From: Phyllobacterium myrsinacearum | GTDB lineage: Bacteria > Pseudomonadota > Alphaproteobacteria > Rhizobiales > Rhizobiaceae | Assembly: GCF_014138285.1 (NCBI RefSeq) | Contig: NZ_JACGXN010000001.1 | Location: forward strand, 62,001 to 126,000 | DNA length: 64,000 nucleotides | Reading direction: 5' to 3' | Shown: positions 8,207-18,409 of the stretch, piece after piece | How the letters are laid out: every line of letters begins with the position of its first letter | Position numbering within the stretch: the stretch's first letter is position 1 | Notes under the pieces: model-generated | Seen by the model: only the letters and a program-made list of their open reading frames with translations | What the model was told of the DNA's origin: nothing | The model's database searches: none | Made by a program: the position numbers and the translations under genes

Positions 8207-9178
8207 TCACCACCGTAGCAGAACTGCACCCCACGTAAAGCCCCCGCCCATCGCTTCTAGAAGGACAAGATCGCCCTGCTTGATGCGCCCGTCGGCAACA
8301 GCCGTCGCCAAAGCCAGAGGTACGGAAGCCGCCGAGGTATTGCCGTGTTGGTCAACGGTAATGACAACTTTTTCTTCGGCAAGGTTCAATTTCTTGGCGG
8401 AAGCGTCAATGATGCGTTTGTTCGCCTGATGCGGAACAAACCAGTCTACATCTTCGGCGGTAATACCGGCTTCGGCGAACGAAGCTTCGATCACATCCGT
8501 GATCATTCCAACCGCGTGTTTGAAAACCTCGCGGCCTTCCATGCGCAGATGACCGACCGTTTGGGTACTGGACGGCCCGCCATCCACATACAATTTTTGC
8601 TTGTGCGATCCATCGGAGCGCAGGTTTGCGGTCAGGATGCCGCGATCGGATGTCAGACCACGCCCTTCATTCGCCTCGAGAACAACCGCGCCGGCACCAT
8701 CGCCAAACAGGACGCAGGTCGTGCGGTCATTCCAGTCGAGAAGACGGGAAAAGGTTTCTGAACCGATGACCAAAACCCGCTTGGCCATGCCGCCGCGAAT
8801 ATAGAGATCGGCCGTGCTGATGGCATAGACAAAACCGGAGCAGACCGCCTGCATGTCAAAGGCAAAGCCATGAGTCATGCCGAGGCGCGCCTGAATGTCG
8901 ACGGCAGAGGCCGGGAATGTGTTATCGGGTGTCGAGGTTGCCAGGATAATCAGATCAATGTCATCCGGCGTCATACCGGCATTGTCGAGCGCTGCACGCG
9001 CTGCTGCCTCGCCCAGAGAGGCTGTTGTCTCACCCTCTCCCGCGATATAGCGCTGGCGAATGCCGGTGCGCTGGACAATCCACTCATCGCTTGTTTCGAC
9101 GATACCTTCCAGATCGGCGTTTTTCACCAGACGCGCCGGTTTGGCCGCCCCTACACCTCTAACAACGGACCGGATCAT
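8207..9178 (-). CDS. fabH: 3-oxoacyl-ACP synthase III
   Basis: The 323-residue product is a full-length KAS III, which condenses acetyl-CoA with malonyl-ACP to start fatty-acid synthesis. The catalytic Cys113 sits in [11 protein letters not shown], the catalytic His in [10 protein letters not shown] and the Asn in [10 protein letters not shown]. The CoA-binding region [14 protein letters not shown] is near residue 30. It starts 9 bases after plsX ends, and the two are surely co-transcribed, linking phospholipid and fatty-acid initiation. Confidence 0.95.
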   Translation of the reverse strand: MIRSVVRGVGAAKPARLVKNADLEGIVETSDEWIVQRTGIRQRYIAGEGETTASLGEAAARAALDNAGMTPDDIDLIILATSTPDNTFPASAVDIQARLGMTHGFAFDMQAVCSGFVYAISTADLYIRGGMAKRVLVIGSETFSRLLDWNDRTTCVLFGDGAGAVVLEANEGRGLTSDRGILTANLRSDGSHKQKLYVDGGPSSTQTVGHLRMEGREVFKHAVGMITDVIEASFAEAGITAEDVDWFVPHQANKRIIDASAKKLNLAEEKVVITVDQHGNTSAASVPLALATAVADGRIKQGDLVLLEAMGGGFTWGAVLLRW

Positions 9179-9187
9179 TTATTTTTC

Positions 9188-10267
9188 CTACGCCTGTGGC
9201 TCAATCTCAGCTTCTGAATCATTTTCGGCCTCGCCCTGAAAAGCGACACCGACCGGGCTCTTGTGGAAATGGCTCAGATCCGAGGCAATCTTGTCCAAAA
9301 GTTTGTTGCGGGCCATATCATAGCCGACATCGACCGCGGAAGCGAAGCCCAACGCATCGGTCCCGCCATGACTCTTGATGACAACCCCATTGAGCCCGAG
9401 AAACACACCGCCATTGGTCTTGCGCGGATCCATCTTCTCGCGCAGGCGATCAAAAGCGCCCTTGGCAAAGAGATAGCCGATCTTGGCCATCAGCGTGCGG
9501 CTCATGGCGTCACGCAGATACTGTGCAAACTGCTTTGCAGTGCCTTCCGCGGCCTTCAGCGCGATGTTTCCGGTAAACCCTTCAGTGACGACAACATCGA
9601 CAGTACCCTTGCCAATATCGTCACCTTCGACAAATCCATAATATTCAAGGCTTGGCAAAGGAATCTCGCGCAAAATGCGCGCGGCATCCTTCACATCATC
9701 CTGTCCCTTGATTTCTTCGACACCGACATTGAGCAGACCGATCGTCGGACGTTCGATCTCGAACAGCGAACGGGCCATGGCCGCGCCCATAACGGCGTAA
9801 TCAACCAGCTGCTGTGCATCTGCGCCGATGGTCGCACCGATATCAAGCACAATGCTTTCACCGCGCAGGGTCGGCCAGATGCCGGCGATGGCAGGGCGTT
9901 CGACATTGGCCATCGTCCGCAGGCAGAATTTTGACATGGCCATCAGGGCACCGGTATTGCCTGCCGAAACGCAGACATCCGCCTCGCCTGTCTTTACCGC
10001 TTCGATGGAACGCCACATCGACGACTTCCAGCGGCCATTGCGCAGTGCCTGGCTGGGTTTTTCGTCCATGCGCACCGCGACGTCACAATGATGGAACGTC
10101 GAACCGGCAAGTGTCGGGAAGCGATCGAGAACCGGCTTTACCTCTTCCTCACGACCGAAGATCACGAACCGGATATCAGGATGGCGCTCCAGCGCCGTTG
10201 CCAGACCGGGAATAACGATCTCAGGACCGAAATCACCGCCCATGGCATCAATGGAAATTCTGATCAC
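9188..10267 (-). CDS. plsX: Phosphate acyltransferase PlsX
   Basis: The 359-residue product makes acyl-phosphate from acyl-ACP for the PlsY pathway of phosphatidic-acid synthesis. The N-terminus [20 protein letters not shown] is the family signature. [18 protein letters not shown] and [13 protein letters not shown] follow in the usual order, and [12 protein letters not shown] is near the C-terminus. It lies upstream of fabH in the same transcript. A 222-base gap separates it from the DUF177 gene, room enough for its own promoter. Confidence 0.95.
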   Translation of the reverse strand: MIRISIDAMGGDFGPEIVIPGLATALERHPDIRFVIFGREEEVKPVLDRFPTLAGSTFHHCDVAVRMDEKPSQALRNGRWKSSMWRSIEAVKTGEADVCVSAGNTGALMAMSKFCLRTMANVERPAIAGIWPTLRGESIVLDIGATIGADAQQLVDYAVMGAAMARSLFEIERPTIGLLNVGVEEIKGQDDVKDAARILREIPLPSLEYYGFVEGDDIGKGTVDVVVTEGFTGNIALKAAEGTAKQFAQYLRDAMSRTLMAKIGYLFAKGAFDRLREKMDPRKTNGGVFLGLNGVVIKSHGGTDALGFASAVDVGYDMARNKLLDKIASDLSHFHKSPVGVAFQGEAENDSEAEIEPQA

Positions 10268-10489
10268 TCTCGATTGTCCTGTTCAGTGAGTATGCTTGCT
10301 GGGTTCATCAATGGCTCAAAGACTCGGCGAAAATAGTCAATTTCCGTCGCCATACAACCGGAATCTGCCAGCGGGCTGGCACATGGACTGAAATCATTGT
10401 GAAAACCGCTATCCCTGCTTTTGTTATTTTTCGCTCTTATAACCCATCAGGGCAACATTCCGATAGTGAGCCGCAGGAAATCGTCACAA

Positions 10490-11053
10490 TCAAGGCTTCT
10501 GTTTCCAGTCCTTGAGGCTGGCAAACGGATTGACAGGCTTTTCCGCCGTTTCATCGTCACCAAAGACAACCTCTATAGGCGCATCCGATACCCCCTCCTT
10601 GCGGGGATAAGGATGAATTGCAAGCTCGAAAAACTCTTCTGCAATTGCCCCGGCATCCAACGTATCGCCGGAAAATGTCTCCGGTATATCAGGTCCATCC
10701 GCGCTGATGATCAGTTCGCCGTTCTCATCGAGCGGCAGCCGGGCCAGTTTGGAATTCTCCGGGACAAAAAGCGTATCCACTTCAGCATCCACAACAGCAT
10801 CGACGGGATCGGATGTTACCACACAGGACTGGACAATCCGGGCTTTCACGACACCGCGCACACGCACGCCATCCTTTTTCCACGGAATGATCTGCAGCTC
10901 GGCCCTGAACGAACTCACATCCTGTAATTCATGAAAGTCACGCAGCGCAATACGCTCGCGTTCGTCCGCCTCTATCTTGACGGTCAGTCCCTTCTGCGGA
11001 AGTCTTTTGACCGAGACCGGGAAACTCAGTGCGCCATCGAGATTTCTTGTCAT
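10490..11053 (-). CDS. DUF177 (YceD-like) protein
   Basis: From the ATG at 11053, with a good AAGGGGAGCAAG upstream, the product is 187 residues. It belongs to the DUF177/YceD family, with the conserved VKARIVQSCVVTSDPVDA segment (the conserved Cys of this family) and an acidic C-terminal part. In many bacteria yceD precedes rpmF; in Hyphomicrobiales it commonly precedes plsX, as here. A role in rRNA or ribosomal-protein handling has been suggested for YceD but not shown for this lineage. An upstream in-frame ATG at 11137 would overlap the previous gene and is less likely. Confidence 0.85.
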   Translation of the reverse strand: MTRNLDGALSFPVSVKRLPQKGLTVKIEADERERIALRDFHELQDVSSFRAELQIIPWKKDGVRVRGVVKARIVQSCVVTSDPVDAVVDAEVDTLFVPENSKLARLPLDENGELIISADGPDIPETFSGDTLDAGAIAEEFFELAIHPYPRKEGVSDAPIEVVFGDDETAEKPVNPFASLKDWKQKP

Positions 11054-11066
11054 CTTGCTCCCCTTC

Positions 11067-11627
11067 TCAATTTTGTTGGGTTTCGGCAACAACGCCGGCA
11101 TCGGGAAACAACAGGTGCCCGCCAGCAAAGTCGTCATCCGATTGTGTTTCCAGAAGCAGGGCAGCCTCTACTGTGTACTTGGCCAGATCCGCTGCCTGTG
11201 GCCAGGTCTTGCTGTCCGGGCGTACATTGCGGGCCAATGCGGCAGCCAGTGCGGGGTAATCGTTGGCCTGCAGTGCCTTGTCGTAGGATTCTACCCGGCC
11301 ATAGAACATGCGGGCCAGCTTTTTCATCCGTTTCGGGATACCGGAATCGCCGATACCGAGTTCGCGCAAGGAATGGTCGACATCCCGGAAGAATTCGTCG
11401 GTCACCTCCTGCCCGATCATTTTCAGAGCCGGTGTTCTGCCCTTTATCCGGCGCATGAAAAGAAAAACGTGCAAAGACAGCATTTCATAGCGTCCCAGCG
11501 GCGAATCCGGCACATCAATGTCAGAATAGAAGTATGGCTGCCGCGCCGCTGCCACGATCGCGTCGTAAAGGGCGGTGGTAATCGCCTCATTTGCTTTGGC
11601 CTTACGGCTGAATAAACTGAGAATCAT
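11067..11627 (-). CDS. Ubiquinol-cytochrome c chaperone family protein (CBP3-like)
   Basis: From the ATG at 11627 the product is 186 residues. It matches the bacterial CBP3/UQCC1 family, with an alpha-helical fold and the conserved DSPLGRYEMLSLHVFLFMRRIKG region near residue 50. It should help assemble cytochrome b of the bc1 complex at the inner membrane. The gene ends 13 bases before the DUF177 gene and is probably co-transcribed with it. It starts divergently from bamE, with only 111 bases between them. Confidence 0.85.
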   Translation of the reverse strand: MILSLFSRKAKANEAITTALYDAIVAAARQPYFYSDIDVPDSPLGRYEMLSLHVFLFMRRIKGRTPALKMIGQEVTDEFFRDVDHSLRELGIGDSGIPKRMKKLARMFYGRVESYDKALQANDYPALAAALARNVRPDSKTWPQAADLAKYTVEAALLLETQSDDDFAGGHLLFPDAGVVAETQQN

Positions 11628-11738
11628 ATATGTGCTTTCACTTGGGTCAGGCTGCAACACGAGTCGCTGTTGCATCGGACTTCAAGGTGGTTTACCGAAG
11701 TTCTGCGGGCAGCGAAAGACGTGGCCCCCACAATTGAA

Positions 11739-12260
11739 ATGGAGATGTCGTTGCTGCAGCGGATTTTCAAGGCCGATCGTTCACGGGAATATCTTCTCGC
11801 GGGGACTCTGTTTTTCGTCGTAGGGCTTGCCGGCTGTAACACCGCCAACCTCAACCCATCCGAAACCCTGTCGGAAGGCTATATTCTCGACGAGAAGGCG
11901 CTGGAGTTCGTTCCGGTCGGTTCAAGCCGCGAACAGGTCATCCTCTCGCTTGGCAGCCCGTCCACCACGGCAACCTTCGACAACGAGGTTTTCTACTACA
12001 TCTCGCAGAAGCGTCATCGCAGTGTTGCGTTCATGCAGCCGAAGGTGACCGAGCGCCGCATTCTGGCTGTGTATTTCGACCAGAAGAGCAAGGTCGCCAA
12101 CATTTCCAACTACGGATTGCAGGACGGCAAGGTATTCGACTTCATCTCCCGCACCACGCCGACAGGCGGCAAGGATCTCTCGTTCCTCGGCCAGCTGCTC
12201 GCAGGTGTTGGCAAGGCACCAGGCACCCTTCCCGGAGCCGGTCCTGCTCCCGGTCAATAA
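11739..12260 (+). CDS. bamE: Outer-membrane assembly lipoprotein BamE (SmpA/OmlA)
   Basis: The product is about 173 residues from the ATG at 11739. An ATG at 11745 is also possible and neither has a clear ribosome-binding site. The lipoprotein signal ends in GLAGC, with the lipidated Cys followed by NTANLNPSE. The SmpA/OmlA domain follows (VPVGSSREQVILSLGSPSTT, then VFYYISQK), and it should be part of the BAM complex that folds outer-membrane proteins such as the porin. The C-terminal tail is Pro/Gly-rich. A strong bidirectional terminator follows. Confidence 0.88.
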   Translation: MEMSLLQRIFKADRSREYLLAGTLFFVVGLAGCNTANLNPSETLSEGYILDEKALEFVPVGSSREQVILSLGSPSTTATFDNEVFYYISQKRHRSVAFMQPKVTERRILAVYFDQKSKVANISNYGLQDGKVFDFISRTTPTGGKDLSFLGQLLAGVGKAPGTLPGAGPAPGQ

Positions 12261-12280
12261 TCCATCAGCCAAAAATGCAA

Positions 12281-12312
12281 AAAACCCGCGAAATCTGATT
12301 TCGCGGGTTTTT
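12281..12312. terminator. Bidirectional terminator between bamE and hppA
   Basis: AAAACCCGCGAAAT (12281-12294) pairs perfectly with ATTTCGCGGGTTTT (12298-12311). T residues flank both sides as read on either strand, so it can stop both convergent transcripts. Confidence 0.92.
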
Positions 12313-12330
12313 CTTTGGTCTAGCGAAAGT

Positions 12331-14487
12331 TTATCCGTGTGCCAGCACCGCCAGCAGCAGCAAGGCCACGATGTTGGTGATCTTGATGGCCGGATTGACC
12401 GCAGGACCGGCTGTATCCTTGTAGGGATCGCCAACCGTATCACCGGTGACGGAAGCCTTGTGCGCCTCTGATCCTTTCATGTGACGAACGCCATCCTTGT
12501 CGACAAAACCGTCTTCAAAGGATTTCTTGGCATTGTCCCAGGCACCGCCGCCCGATGTCATCGAAATGGCAACGAAAATACCATTGATAATGACACCCAG
12601 CAGCGAAGCGCCGAGCGCGGCGAATGCCGACGCTTTCGAGCCGGAAATCAGCAGCACGCCGAAATAGACGACGAGCGGCGCCAGAACCGGGAGCAGCGAA
12701 GGCACAACCATTTCCTTGATGGCAGCGCGGGTGAGAATATCCACGGCACGCGCATAGTCCGGACGCTCCGTACCGGCCATGATGCCTGGCTTTTCGCGGA
12801 ACTGCCTGCGCACCTCCTCAACCACGGAACCCGCAGCGCGGCCAACGGCCGTCATCGCAATACCACCGAAGAGGTAGGGGATGAGACCGCCGAAAATCAG
12901 ACCGGCAACGACGTAAGGATTGGAAAGTTCGAACGATACGGCACCCATTCCCTTGAAATAGGAGAAGACCGTCGAACCATCCTTGTTGGCTTCACTGATG
13001 AAGAACTGCAGATCGTTGGAATAAGCAGCAAACAGCACCAGTGCACCAAGACCGGCCGAACCAATGGCATAGCCCTTGGTCACGGCTTTCGTCGTGTTGC
13101 CTACGGCATCAAGCGCGTCTGTTGACTTACGCACTTCCGGATCAAGGCCGGCCATTTCGGCGATACCACCGGCATTGTCAGTTACTGGACCGAACGCATC
13201 GAGCGCAACGATCATGCCGGCAATGCCGAGCATGGCCGTGACGGCAATACCAGTGCCGAAGAGCCCGGCCAGCTGGTAGGTGGAAATGATGCCGCCGACG
13301 ATCACCAGTGCCGGAAGCGCCGTCGATTCAAGCGAAACCGCCAATCCCTGGATCACGTTGGTGCCGTGACCGGTAACCGACGCCTGGGCGATCGAATTGA
13401 CGGGACGCTTGCCGGTGCCTGTGTAGTACTCGGTGATCACCACGATCAACCCCGTCACCACGAGCCCGACCAGGCCACAGTAGAAGAGATTGATGCCGGT
13501 GATCGATTTACCCGCAACAGTGCCAACCTCACCCCAGCCAATGGTCATCGACGTGGCAAGGGCAAGACCGGCGATCGACAGCAGCCCCGTTACGATGAGG
13601 CCTTTGTAGAGCGCACCCATGATCGAGTTGTTCGCGCCAAGCTTGACGAAGAACGTACCGGCAATCGAGGTGATGATGCAGGCGCCGCAGATGGCCAGCG
13701 GATAGAGCATGATATTGCTCAAGACAGGCGTTGCGGCAAAGAAAATGGCGCTTAGAACCATGGTGGCAACAATGGTCACCGCATAGGTTTCGAACAAATC
13801 AGCAGCCATGCCGGCACAATCGCCGACATTGTCGCCCACATTATCGGCAATGGTTGCCGGATTGCGTGGATCATCTTCGGGAATTCCGGCTTCAACCTTG
13901 CCGACGAGATCGCCGCCAACGTCAGCGCCCTTGGTGAAGATGCCGCCGCCAAGACGGGCAAAAATGGAAATAAGCGACGCACCGAACCCGAGGGAGACAA
14001 GAGCGTCAATGACAACACGGTCCGCAGGCAGATGGCCCATCGGTCCAGTCAGGATATAATAATAGACCGACACGCCAAGCAGGGCGAGACCAGCCACAAG
14101 CATGCCGGTAATCGCGCCCGATTTGAACGCGATCTCAAGACCGGCAGCCAGACTGCGGGACGCCGCCTGCGCGGTGCGCACATTGGCGCGGACTGAGACG
14201 TGCATGCCGATGAAACCGGCAAGCCCCGACAAGACGGCACCGATCAGGAAGCCGATCGCTGCGGTGGAAGACAAGAGGTACCAGACTGCTAGAAAGACAA
14301 CGACGCCAACAATGGCGATCGTTGTATACTGACGTGTGAGATAGGCCTGTGCACCTTCGCGGATAGCACCGGCGATTTCTTGCATGCGCGCATTGCCCTG
14401 ATCCGCTGCGAGCACCGATTGGGTAGCCCAGTAAGCGTAAACGATAGACAGCAGACCGCAGGCGATGACGAGAAACAGTATAGTCAT
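12331..14487 (-). CDS. hppA: Membrane-bound proton-translocating pyrophosphatase
   Basis: The 718-residue product has about 16 membrane spans and couples pyrophosphate hydrolysis to proton export from the cytoplasm. The signature [18 protein letters not shown] with two NVGDN-type acidic motifs binds Mg-PPi, and a second acidic cluster ([11 protein letters not shown]) lies in the C-terminal half. The motif GNTTKA carries Lys where K+-dependent enzymes have Ala, so this should be the K+-independent type. It is a single-gene unit between its own upstream region and the bamE-side terminator. In Brucellaceae and rhizobia it supports low-oxygen or acid-stress energetics. Confidence 0.95.
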   Translation of the reverse strand: MTILFLVIACGLLSIVYAYWATQSVLAADQGNARMQEIAGAIREGAQAYLTRQYTTIAIVGVVVFLAVWYLLSSTAAIGFLIGAVLSGLAGFIGMHVSVRANVRTAQAASRSLAAGLEIAFKSGAITGMLVAGLALLGVSVYYYILTGPMGHLPADRVVIDALVSLGFGASLISIFARLGGGIFTKGADVGGDLVGKVEAGIPEDDPRNPATIADNVGDNVGDCAGMAADLFETYAVTIVATMVLSAIFFAATPVLSNIMLYPLAICGACIITSIAGTFFVKLGANNSIMGALYKGLIVTGLLSIAGLALATSMTIGWGEVGTVAGKSITGINLFYCGLVGLVVTGLIVVITEYYTGTGKRPVNSIAQASVTGHGTNVIQGLAVSLESTALPALVIVGGIISTYQLAGLFGTGIAVTAMLGIAGMIVALDAFGPVTDNAGGIAEMAGLDPEVRKSTDALDAVGNTTKAVTKGYAIGSAGLGALVLFAAYSNDLQFFISEANKDGSTVFSYFKGMGAVSFELSNPYVVAGLIFGGLIPYLFGGIAMTAVGRAAGSVVEEVRRQFREKPGIMAGTERPDYARAVDILTRAAIKEMVVPSLLPVLAPLVVYFGVLLISGSKASAFAALGASLLGVIINGIFVAISMTSGGGAWDNAKKSFEDGFVDKDGVRHMKGSEAHKASVTGDTVGDPYKDTAGPAVNPAIKITNIVALLLLAVLAHG

Positions 14488-14700
14488 GCCACTCCCTCAG
14501 ATTTTGACCCGAAAAATAACCCCTCCCCGGATCAGGTTCGGTACGGCACACAAAATCTGCCAGGCCGGCAGAAACGCGACCGTATGCAGTAGGAGTAGCG
14601 AAGCGGATGCGAAAAGGTCAAGGGCTTTCGCTGAGGCGGCTTATTTCAAGCAGACTCATGCAATGAGAGTGTTTGAAACACTCCCAACAAGTTGCGTAGT

Positions 14701-14716
14701 CCCGTTTAAAAACGGG
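14701..14716 (-). terminator. Short hairpin after nusB
   Basis: CCCGTT/AACGGG with a 4-base loop (a seventh A-T pair is possible) lies 22 bases past the nusB stop on the minus strand. No U tract follows, so it is a weak terminator candidate. The rest of 14488-14737 holds nothing I can name beyond presumed hppA promoter DNA. Confidence 0.4.
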
Positions 14717-14737
14717 TCTTACCGAGGAAAGATGGAC

Positions 14738-15277
14738 TCAGTTGCGCGGGTTTTTTACGCCCCTGCTTTCACCGCGAAGCTCGAAAGCCAGACGATCAAG
14801 AACGGCATTCACCAGCTTTGGCTCTTCTTCCGTGTAGAAGGCCTTGGCAATATCGATATATTCCGAAACGATAACGGCTGTCGGCACATCCGGGCGGTTT
14901 TTCAGTTCCCAGATACCAGCGCGCAGGATCGCCCGCAGCGTCGAATCGAGCCGCGACAACGGCCAGTCCTCAGTCAAGGCCTGACGGATCATCGGATCGA
15001 GGGATGTCTGTTCAGAGACGACACCGGCGACAATGGCGCGGAACCATTGCGGATCGGCATCCAGGTACTGCATACCGTCGACTTCCTTGCCGAGGCGGTG
15101 CTCTTCGTATTCCGCAACCACTTCGATTACGCCGGTACCGGCAACATCCATCTGATACAGTGCCTGCACCGCAGCCAGACGTGCAACGCCGCGCTTGTTG
15201 GCGGTTTTTACAGCGGGACTTTCCCCATCTTTTGAAGAAGGCATCCGGTCAGGCTCCGAGCTTTTCCTTGAGGGCAA
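14738..15277 (-). CDS. nusB: Transcription antitermination factor NusB
   Basis: The 179-residue product is an all-helical Nus[19 protein letters not shown] at the N-terminus, [21 protein letters not shown] in the middle and [31 protein letters not shown] at the end. It binds boxA RNA with S10 (NusE) for rRNA antitermination. It has an N-terminal extension of about 30 polar residues compared with E. coli. Its start overlaps the end of ribH by 29 bases, so translation is probably coupled. It ends the nrdR-rib-nusB operon. Confidence 0.93.
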   Translation of the reverse strand: MPSRKSSEPDRMPSSKDGESPAVKTANKRGVARLAAVQALYQMDVAGTGVIEVVAEYEEHRLGKEVDGMQYLDADPQWFRAIVAGVVSEQTSLDPMIRQALTEDWPLSRLDSTLRAILRAGIWELKNRPDVPTAVIVSEYIDIAKAFYTEEEPKLVNAVLDRLAFELRGESRGVKNPRN

Positions 15278-15710
15278 TCATAGTCAGCGCAGCGCGTGCT
15301 GCAAAGCCACCCTTGTCTTTGTCTTCACGGCGGGCACGAGCCCAGGCCTGCTCTTCGTTCTCGACGGTGAGAATGCCGTTGCCGATGGCAATGCTTTCAT
15401 CCACAGCGAGTTCCATCAAAGCACGGCAGGATTCATTGGCAACGATATCGAAATGATAGGTTTCGCCGCGAATGACTGTGCCAAGCGCCACGAATCCATC
15501 ATATTCCGTTCCACCGTTTTCCGCTGCATCCAGCGCAAAGGAAATGGCGGCAGGCACTTCAAGCGCACCGGGAACAGTCACGACATCATAGGTCGCCTTG
15601 CCTTCGTCGAGTGCAAGCTTGGCACCGTTCAGCAGGGCATCCGACAAATCGTCGTAGAATCGCGCTTCCACGATCAACAGATGTGGCGCATGCGCCTTTT
15701 TTTTGGACAT
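15249..15710 (-). CDS. ribH: 6,7-dimethyl-8-ribityllumazine synthase
   Basis: The 153-residue lumazine synthase joins 5-amino-6-ribitylaminouracil and dihydroxybutanone phosphate in riboflavin synthesis. Seen in the sequence are [12 protein letters not shown] (substrate loop), [11 protein letters not shown], and [22 protein letters not shown] with the catalytic His in ETYHF. The icosahedral-type RibH is usual for the copy within the rib operon. A second, pentameric copy elsewhere is common in Brucellaceae but cannot be judged from this window. A hairpin lies in the 56-base gap after ribE. Confidence 0.95.
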   Translation of the reverse strand: MSKKKAHAPHLLIVEARFYDDLSDALLNGAKLALDEGKATYDVVTVPGALEVPAAISFALDAAENGGTEYDGFVALGTVIRGETYHFDIVANESCRALMELAVDESIAIGNGILTVENEEQAWARARREDKDKGGFAARAALTMIALKEKLGA

Positions 15711-15736
15711 GGAAAACTCCAGAACTCAATGGGGTT

Positions 15737-15753
15737 GGCGGAGATGCTCCGCC
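15737..15753 (-). other. Hairpin between ribE and ribH
   Basis: GGCGGAG/CTCCGCC, a 7-bp stem with a 3-base loop, lies in the ribE-ribH gap 26 bases before the ribH start. It may affect mRNA processing or ribH expression. No U tract is present. Confidence 0.4.
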
Positions 15754-15766
15754 TCTGGTTGTGGTC

Positions 15767-16381
15767 CTAGGCCGATTTCGGATATTCTGCAAGCCGTGCA
15801 GCGTATCTCGCCATCTGATCGATCTCTATATTGACCTTGTCCCCCGCCTTACGGTCACCCCAGGTGGTAACTTCAAGCGAATGACGGATCAACAGTACAT
15901 CGAACTCGTTGCCATTGACCGCATTGACAGTCAGCGATGTGCCATCGAGCGCAACGGAGCCCTTCGGGGCGATAAACCGCGCCAGGTCTTCCGGCACCCG
16001 CAGCGTGAAGCGGACGGCGTCGCCTTCTTCCTCGCGCTGGACGAGCTCAGCCATGGCATCGATGTGACCGGAAACGAGATGACCACCCATCTCGTCGCCC
16101 AGCTTCAGCGAACGCTCGAGGTTGATGCGCGTACCGCTCTTCCAGTTGGCAATGCTGGTCAGGCGCAGAGCCTCTTCCCACGCTTCCACCTCGAACCATC
16201 GGGCATTCGATCCCTTTTCCGGCAAGGTAACGACGGTCAGGCACACGCCTGAACAGGATATGGATGCACCGATCTCGATCGTCTGAGGATCATAATTGGT
16301 TTCCACACGCAGAAGCACGCCCTCATTCAGCGGCTTTACCTGACCGACCTTGCCGATATCCGTTACAATTCCAGTAAACAT
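15767..16381 (-). CDS. ribE: Riboflavin synthase alpha chain
   Basis: The 204-residue product contains the expected duplicated lumazine-binding domains. The first starts MFTGIVTDIGKV and contains SISCSGVCLTV. The second contains GGHLVSGHIDAMAEL and GSVALDGTSLTVNAV. It dismutates two lumazines to riboflavin. It starts 9 bases after ribD ends and is in the same operon. The name ribE is used for this enzyme in alphaproteobacteria (ribC in some schemes). Confidence 0.95.
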   Translation of the reverse strand: MFTGIVTDIGKVGQVKPLNEGVLLRVETNYDPQTIEIGASISCSGVCLTVVTLPEKGSNARWFEVEAWEEALRLTSIANWKSGTRINLERSLKLGDEMGGHLVSGHIDAMAELVQREEEGDAVRFTLRVPEDLARFIAPKGSVALDGTSLTVNAVNGNEFDVLLIRHSLEVTTWGDRKAGDKVNIEIDQMARYAARLAEYPKSA

Positions 16382-16390
16382 GCTGTTTCC

Positions 16391-17509
16391 TCAGACGGGT
16401 CTTATGTATTCGCTGTACTGATCGTCACCAAAGCGATCATCACGCGACAATGTGAAGTCACGAGCGATATGGGAAGAAAGTTCGGGCACTGCAAGACCAC
16501 CTTCCGATCCGATTGAAAGCGGGCCTCTGAAAAGAGCAATCCGATCGACCAGACCATCCTGCAAAAGCGCCGATGCAACGGAAGCGCCACCCTCGACCAT
16601 CAGGGTGGCAATGCCCTGCGCTGCGAGATCGTCGAGCAGCTCCGGCAGCGCCGTCGCGCCGCAATCGGTCTCCGTTGCCAGAATCCGGCATCCCGCTGCA
16701 ACCAGCGCCTGGCGCTTTGCCGCGTCAGCCTGTGCACTGGCGGCAATCCAGACCGGAACGCTGCCCGCTGATTGCACCAGCTTGCTGTCGAGCGGCAGGC
16801 GCAACTGGCTGTCGAGCACAATGCGTACCGGTGAACGGTTTTCCAGCCCCGGCAAACGGCAGGTCAAGACTGGATCATCGGCAAGTGCTGTCCCAATTCC
16901 CACGAGGATAGCGTCCGACTCTGCCCGCATGAGGTGCACCTGTGCCCGTGCAACGGGACCGGTGATCGCGATCTGGCCCGTGCCGTGCCTGCCGATGTAG
17001 CCATCGGCAGAAAGTGCAAGTTTCAGAGTCACTTCCGGGCGTTTTTTCGAAGATCGAATCAAGTAACCAGCGAGATAATCGGCAGATTCTGCAGCCAGAA
17101 CGCCAGTCACAACCTCGATGCCACCGTTGCGCAGGATGGCATAGCCCTTGCCGGCAACCCGGTCATCCGGATCATTGGCGGCGGAAACCACGCGGCTGAC
17201 GCCCGCTGTTACCAGCGCATCGGCGCAGGGTGGCGTCTTGCCATGATGAGCGCAAGGCTCAAGCGTCACATAAGCCGTGGCGCCCCTTGCCCTGTCGCCT
17301 GCCTCGGCCAAAGCCTGTGTTTCCGCATGCGGCCGTCCGCCGATAGCGGTCACGCCGCGCCCGACAATGACACCCTCATTGTCGACAATCAGCGTCGCCA
17401 CGGACGGGTTCGTGCCTGTCAGTCCCTGATGGCTACGCGACAGACGAATGGCCGCAGCCATGTAGCGCCGGTCAAGCGAATTCTGCTCCGATGAGTTCAT
17501 GGGGGTCAA
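16391..17509 (-). CDS. ribD: Bifunctional riboflavin deaminase/reductase
   Basis: The 372-residue product joins two enzymes of riboflavin synthesis. The N-terminal deaminase (to about residue 150) has the zinc motif HAETQAL and [15 protein letters not shown]. The C-terminal NADPH reductase includes [29 protein letters not shown] and [14 protein letters not shown]. The ATG at 17509 overlaps the nrdR stop (ATGA), which suggests translational coupling. A second in-frame ATG at 17500 is possible. I see no FMN riboswitch near the operon. Confidence 0.95.
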   Translation of the reverse strand: MTPMNSSEQNSLDRRYMAAAIRLSRSHQGLTGTNPSVATLIVDNEGVIVGRGVTAIGGRPHAETQALAEAGDRARGATAYVTLEPCAHHGKTPPCADALVTAGVSRVVSAANDPDDRVAGKGYAILRNGGIEVVTGVLAAESADYLAGYLIRSSKKRPEVTLKLALSADGYIGRHGTGQIAITGPVARAQVHLMRAESDAILVGIGTALADDPVLTCRLPGLENRSPVRIVLDSQLRLPLDSKLVQSAGSVPVWIAASAQADAAKRQALVAAGCRILATETDCGATALPELLDDLAAQGIATLMVEGGASVASALLQDGLVDRIALFRGPLSIGSEGGLAVPELSSHIARDFTLSRDDRFGDDQYSEYIRPV

Positions 17510-17988
17510 TCATCCTCAACCGGATCGCACGCAACATCGCCAGCGGTGATTTCGTCGATCACATTGTGGAAATCCTTGGCTTCGCGGAAATTGCGATAGA
17601 CCGAGGCAAAGCGGATGTAGGCGATATCATCGATGCCCTTTAGCGCATCCATGACCAGCCGGCCGATTTCATCGGAGCTGACCTCCGGCTCACCGGAGCT
17701 TTCCAGTTGACGGACAATGCCCGATACCGCGCGCTCGACCCGTTCAGGATCGACCTGCCGCTTGCGCAACGCAACTTCCACCGAGCGCATCAGCTTGTCG
17801 CGATCAAAGGCGACCTTGCGGCCACTCTTCTTGATCACGCTCAAATCACGCAATTGGACGCGTTCAAAGGTGGTGAAGCGCCCGCCGCACACGGTACAGA
17901 TGCGCCGTCTACGGATCACCGCCCCATCTTCAGCTGGGCGGGAATCTTTCACCTGAGTATCCTCAGACTGGCAATAGGGACAACGCAT
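17506..17988 (-). CDS. nrdR: Ribonucleotide reductase repressor NrdR
   Basis: The 160-residue product begins with the zinc ribbon [10 protein letters not shown]...CTVCGGRF (two CxxC pairs) and continues into the ATP-cone domain ([23 protein letters not shown]...). NrdR senses dATP/ATP and represses nrd operons at paired NrdR boxes. It lies upstream of ribD with a 4-base overlap and after glyA, the common Hyphomicrobiales order glyA-nrdR-ribD. Confidence 0.96.
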   Translation of the reverse strand: MRCPYCQSEDTQVKDSRPAEDGAVIRRRRICTVCGGRFTTFERVQLRDLSVIKKSGRKVAFDRDKLMRSVEVALRKRQVDPERVERAVSGIVRQLESSGEPEVSSDEIGRLVMDALKGIDDIAYIRFASVYRNFREAKDFHNVIDEITAGDVACDPVEDD

Positions 17989-18156
17989 CGTTTGGCTTTC
18001 CGGATGATTCTGAAATCGTTAGGGAAGATAGTGTCTTTCGGTACGATATAAAAGCACCCTGACCGCAACGATCTGTCAAAGAAATGGTTGGCTTTTGCAT
18101 CGCCATGCCCGCCGTTGCGCATGTGTTTTTCCGACCAGCGGATCGAACGATTGATT

Positions 18157-18320
18157 CACCCCCCTCTGGGCTGCCGCCCATCTCCCCCGCAAGGGGGGAG
18201 ATCAGCCTTCATGTTCATTTCAGCTAATCTTCAAGAGTTGAAAATTACGCGAGATGGTCGATGACGATATGATCTCCCCCCTTGCGGGGGAGATGTCCGA
18301 CAGGACAGAGGGGGATGAAA
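18157..18320. repeat. Paired palindromic repeat in inverted orientation (RIME-like)
   Basis: Two self-complementary units, 18180-18202 (ATCTCCCCC GCAA GGGGGGAGAT) and 18273-18295 (ATCTCCCCCC TTG CGGGGGAGAT), lie in opposite orientation. Outer segments also match in inverse: CCCCCTCTG left and CAGAGGGGG right. The string CTTGCGGGGGAGATGTC followed by GACAGGACAGAGGGGG is a very common mobile intergenic repeat in rhizobia. It fills the gap between glyA and nrdR, about 420 bases that hold no gene. Confidence 0.8.
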
Positions 18321-18363
18321 ACGCCACAACACTTGGACCCCACCTTCCTGCAGCCACAAACAA

Positions 18364-18391
18364 AAATGGCGGCGCCGAAGCACCGCCATTT
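18364..18391 (-). terminator. Terminator of glyA
   Basis: AAATGGCGG/CCGCCATTT, a 9-bp perfect stem with a 10-base loop, lies 19 bases past the glyA stop. On the minus strand it is followed by TTGTTTG, a usable U tract. Confidence 0.85.
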
Positions 18392-18409
18392 CAGGTATTT
18401 CTCGCGGAC

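Noticed and set aside
17989-18160. FMN riboswitch upstream of the nrdR-rib operon
   Set aside because: I saw no FMN-element core sequences, only unstructured spacer and the palindromic repeat.
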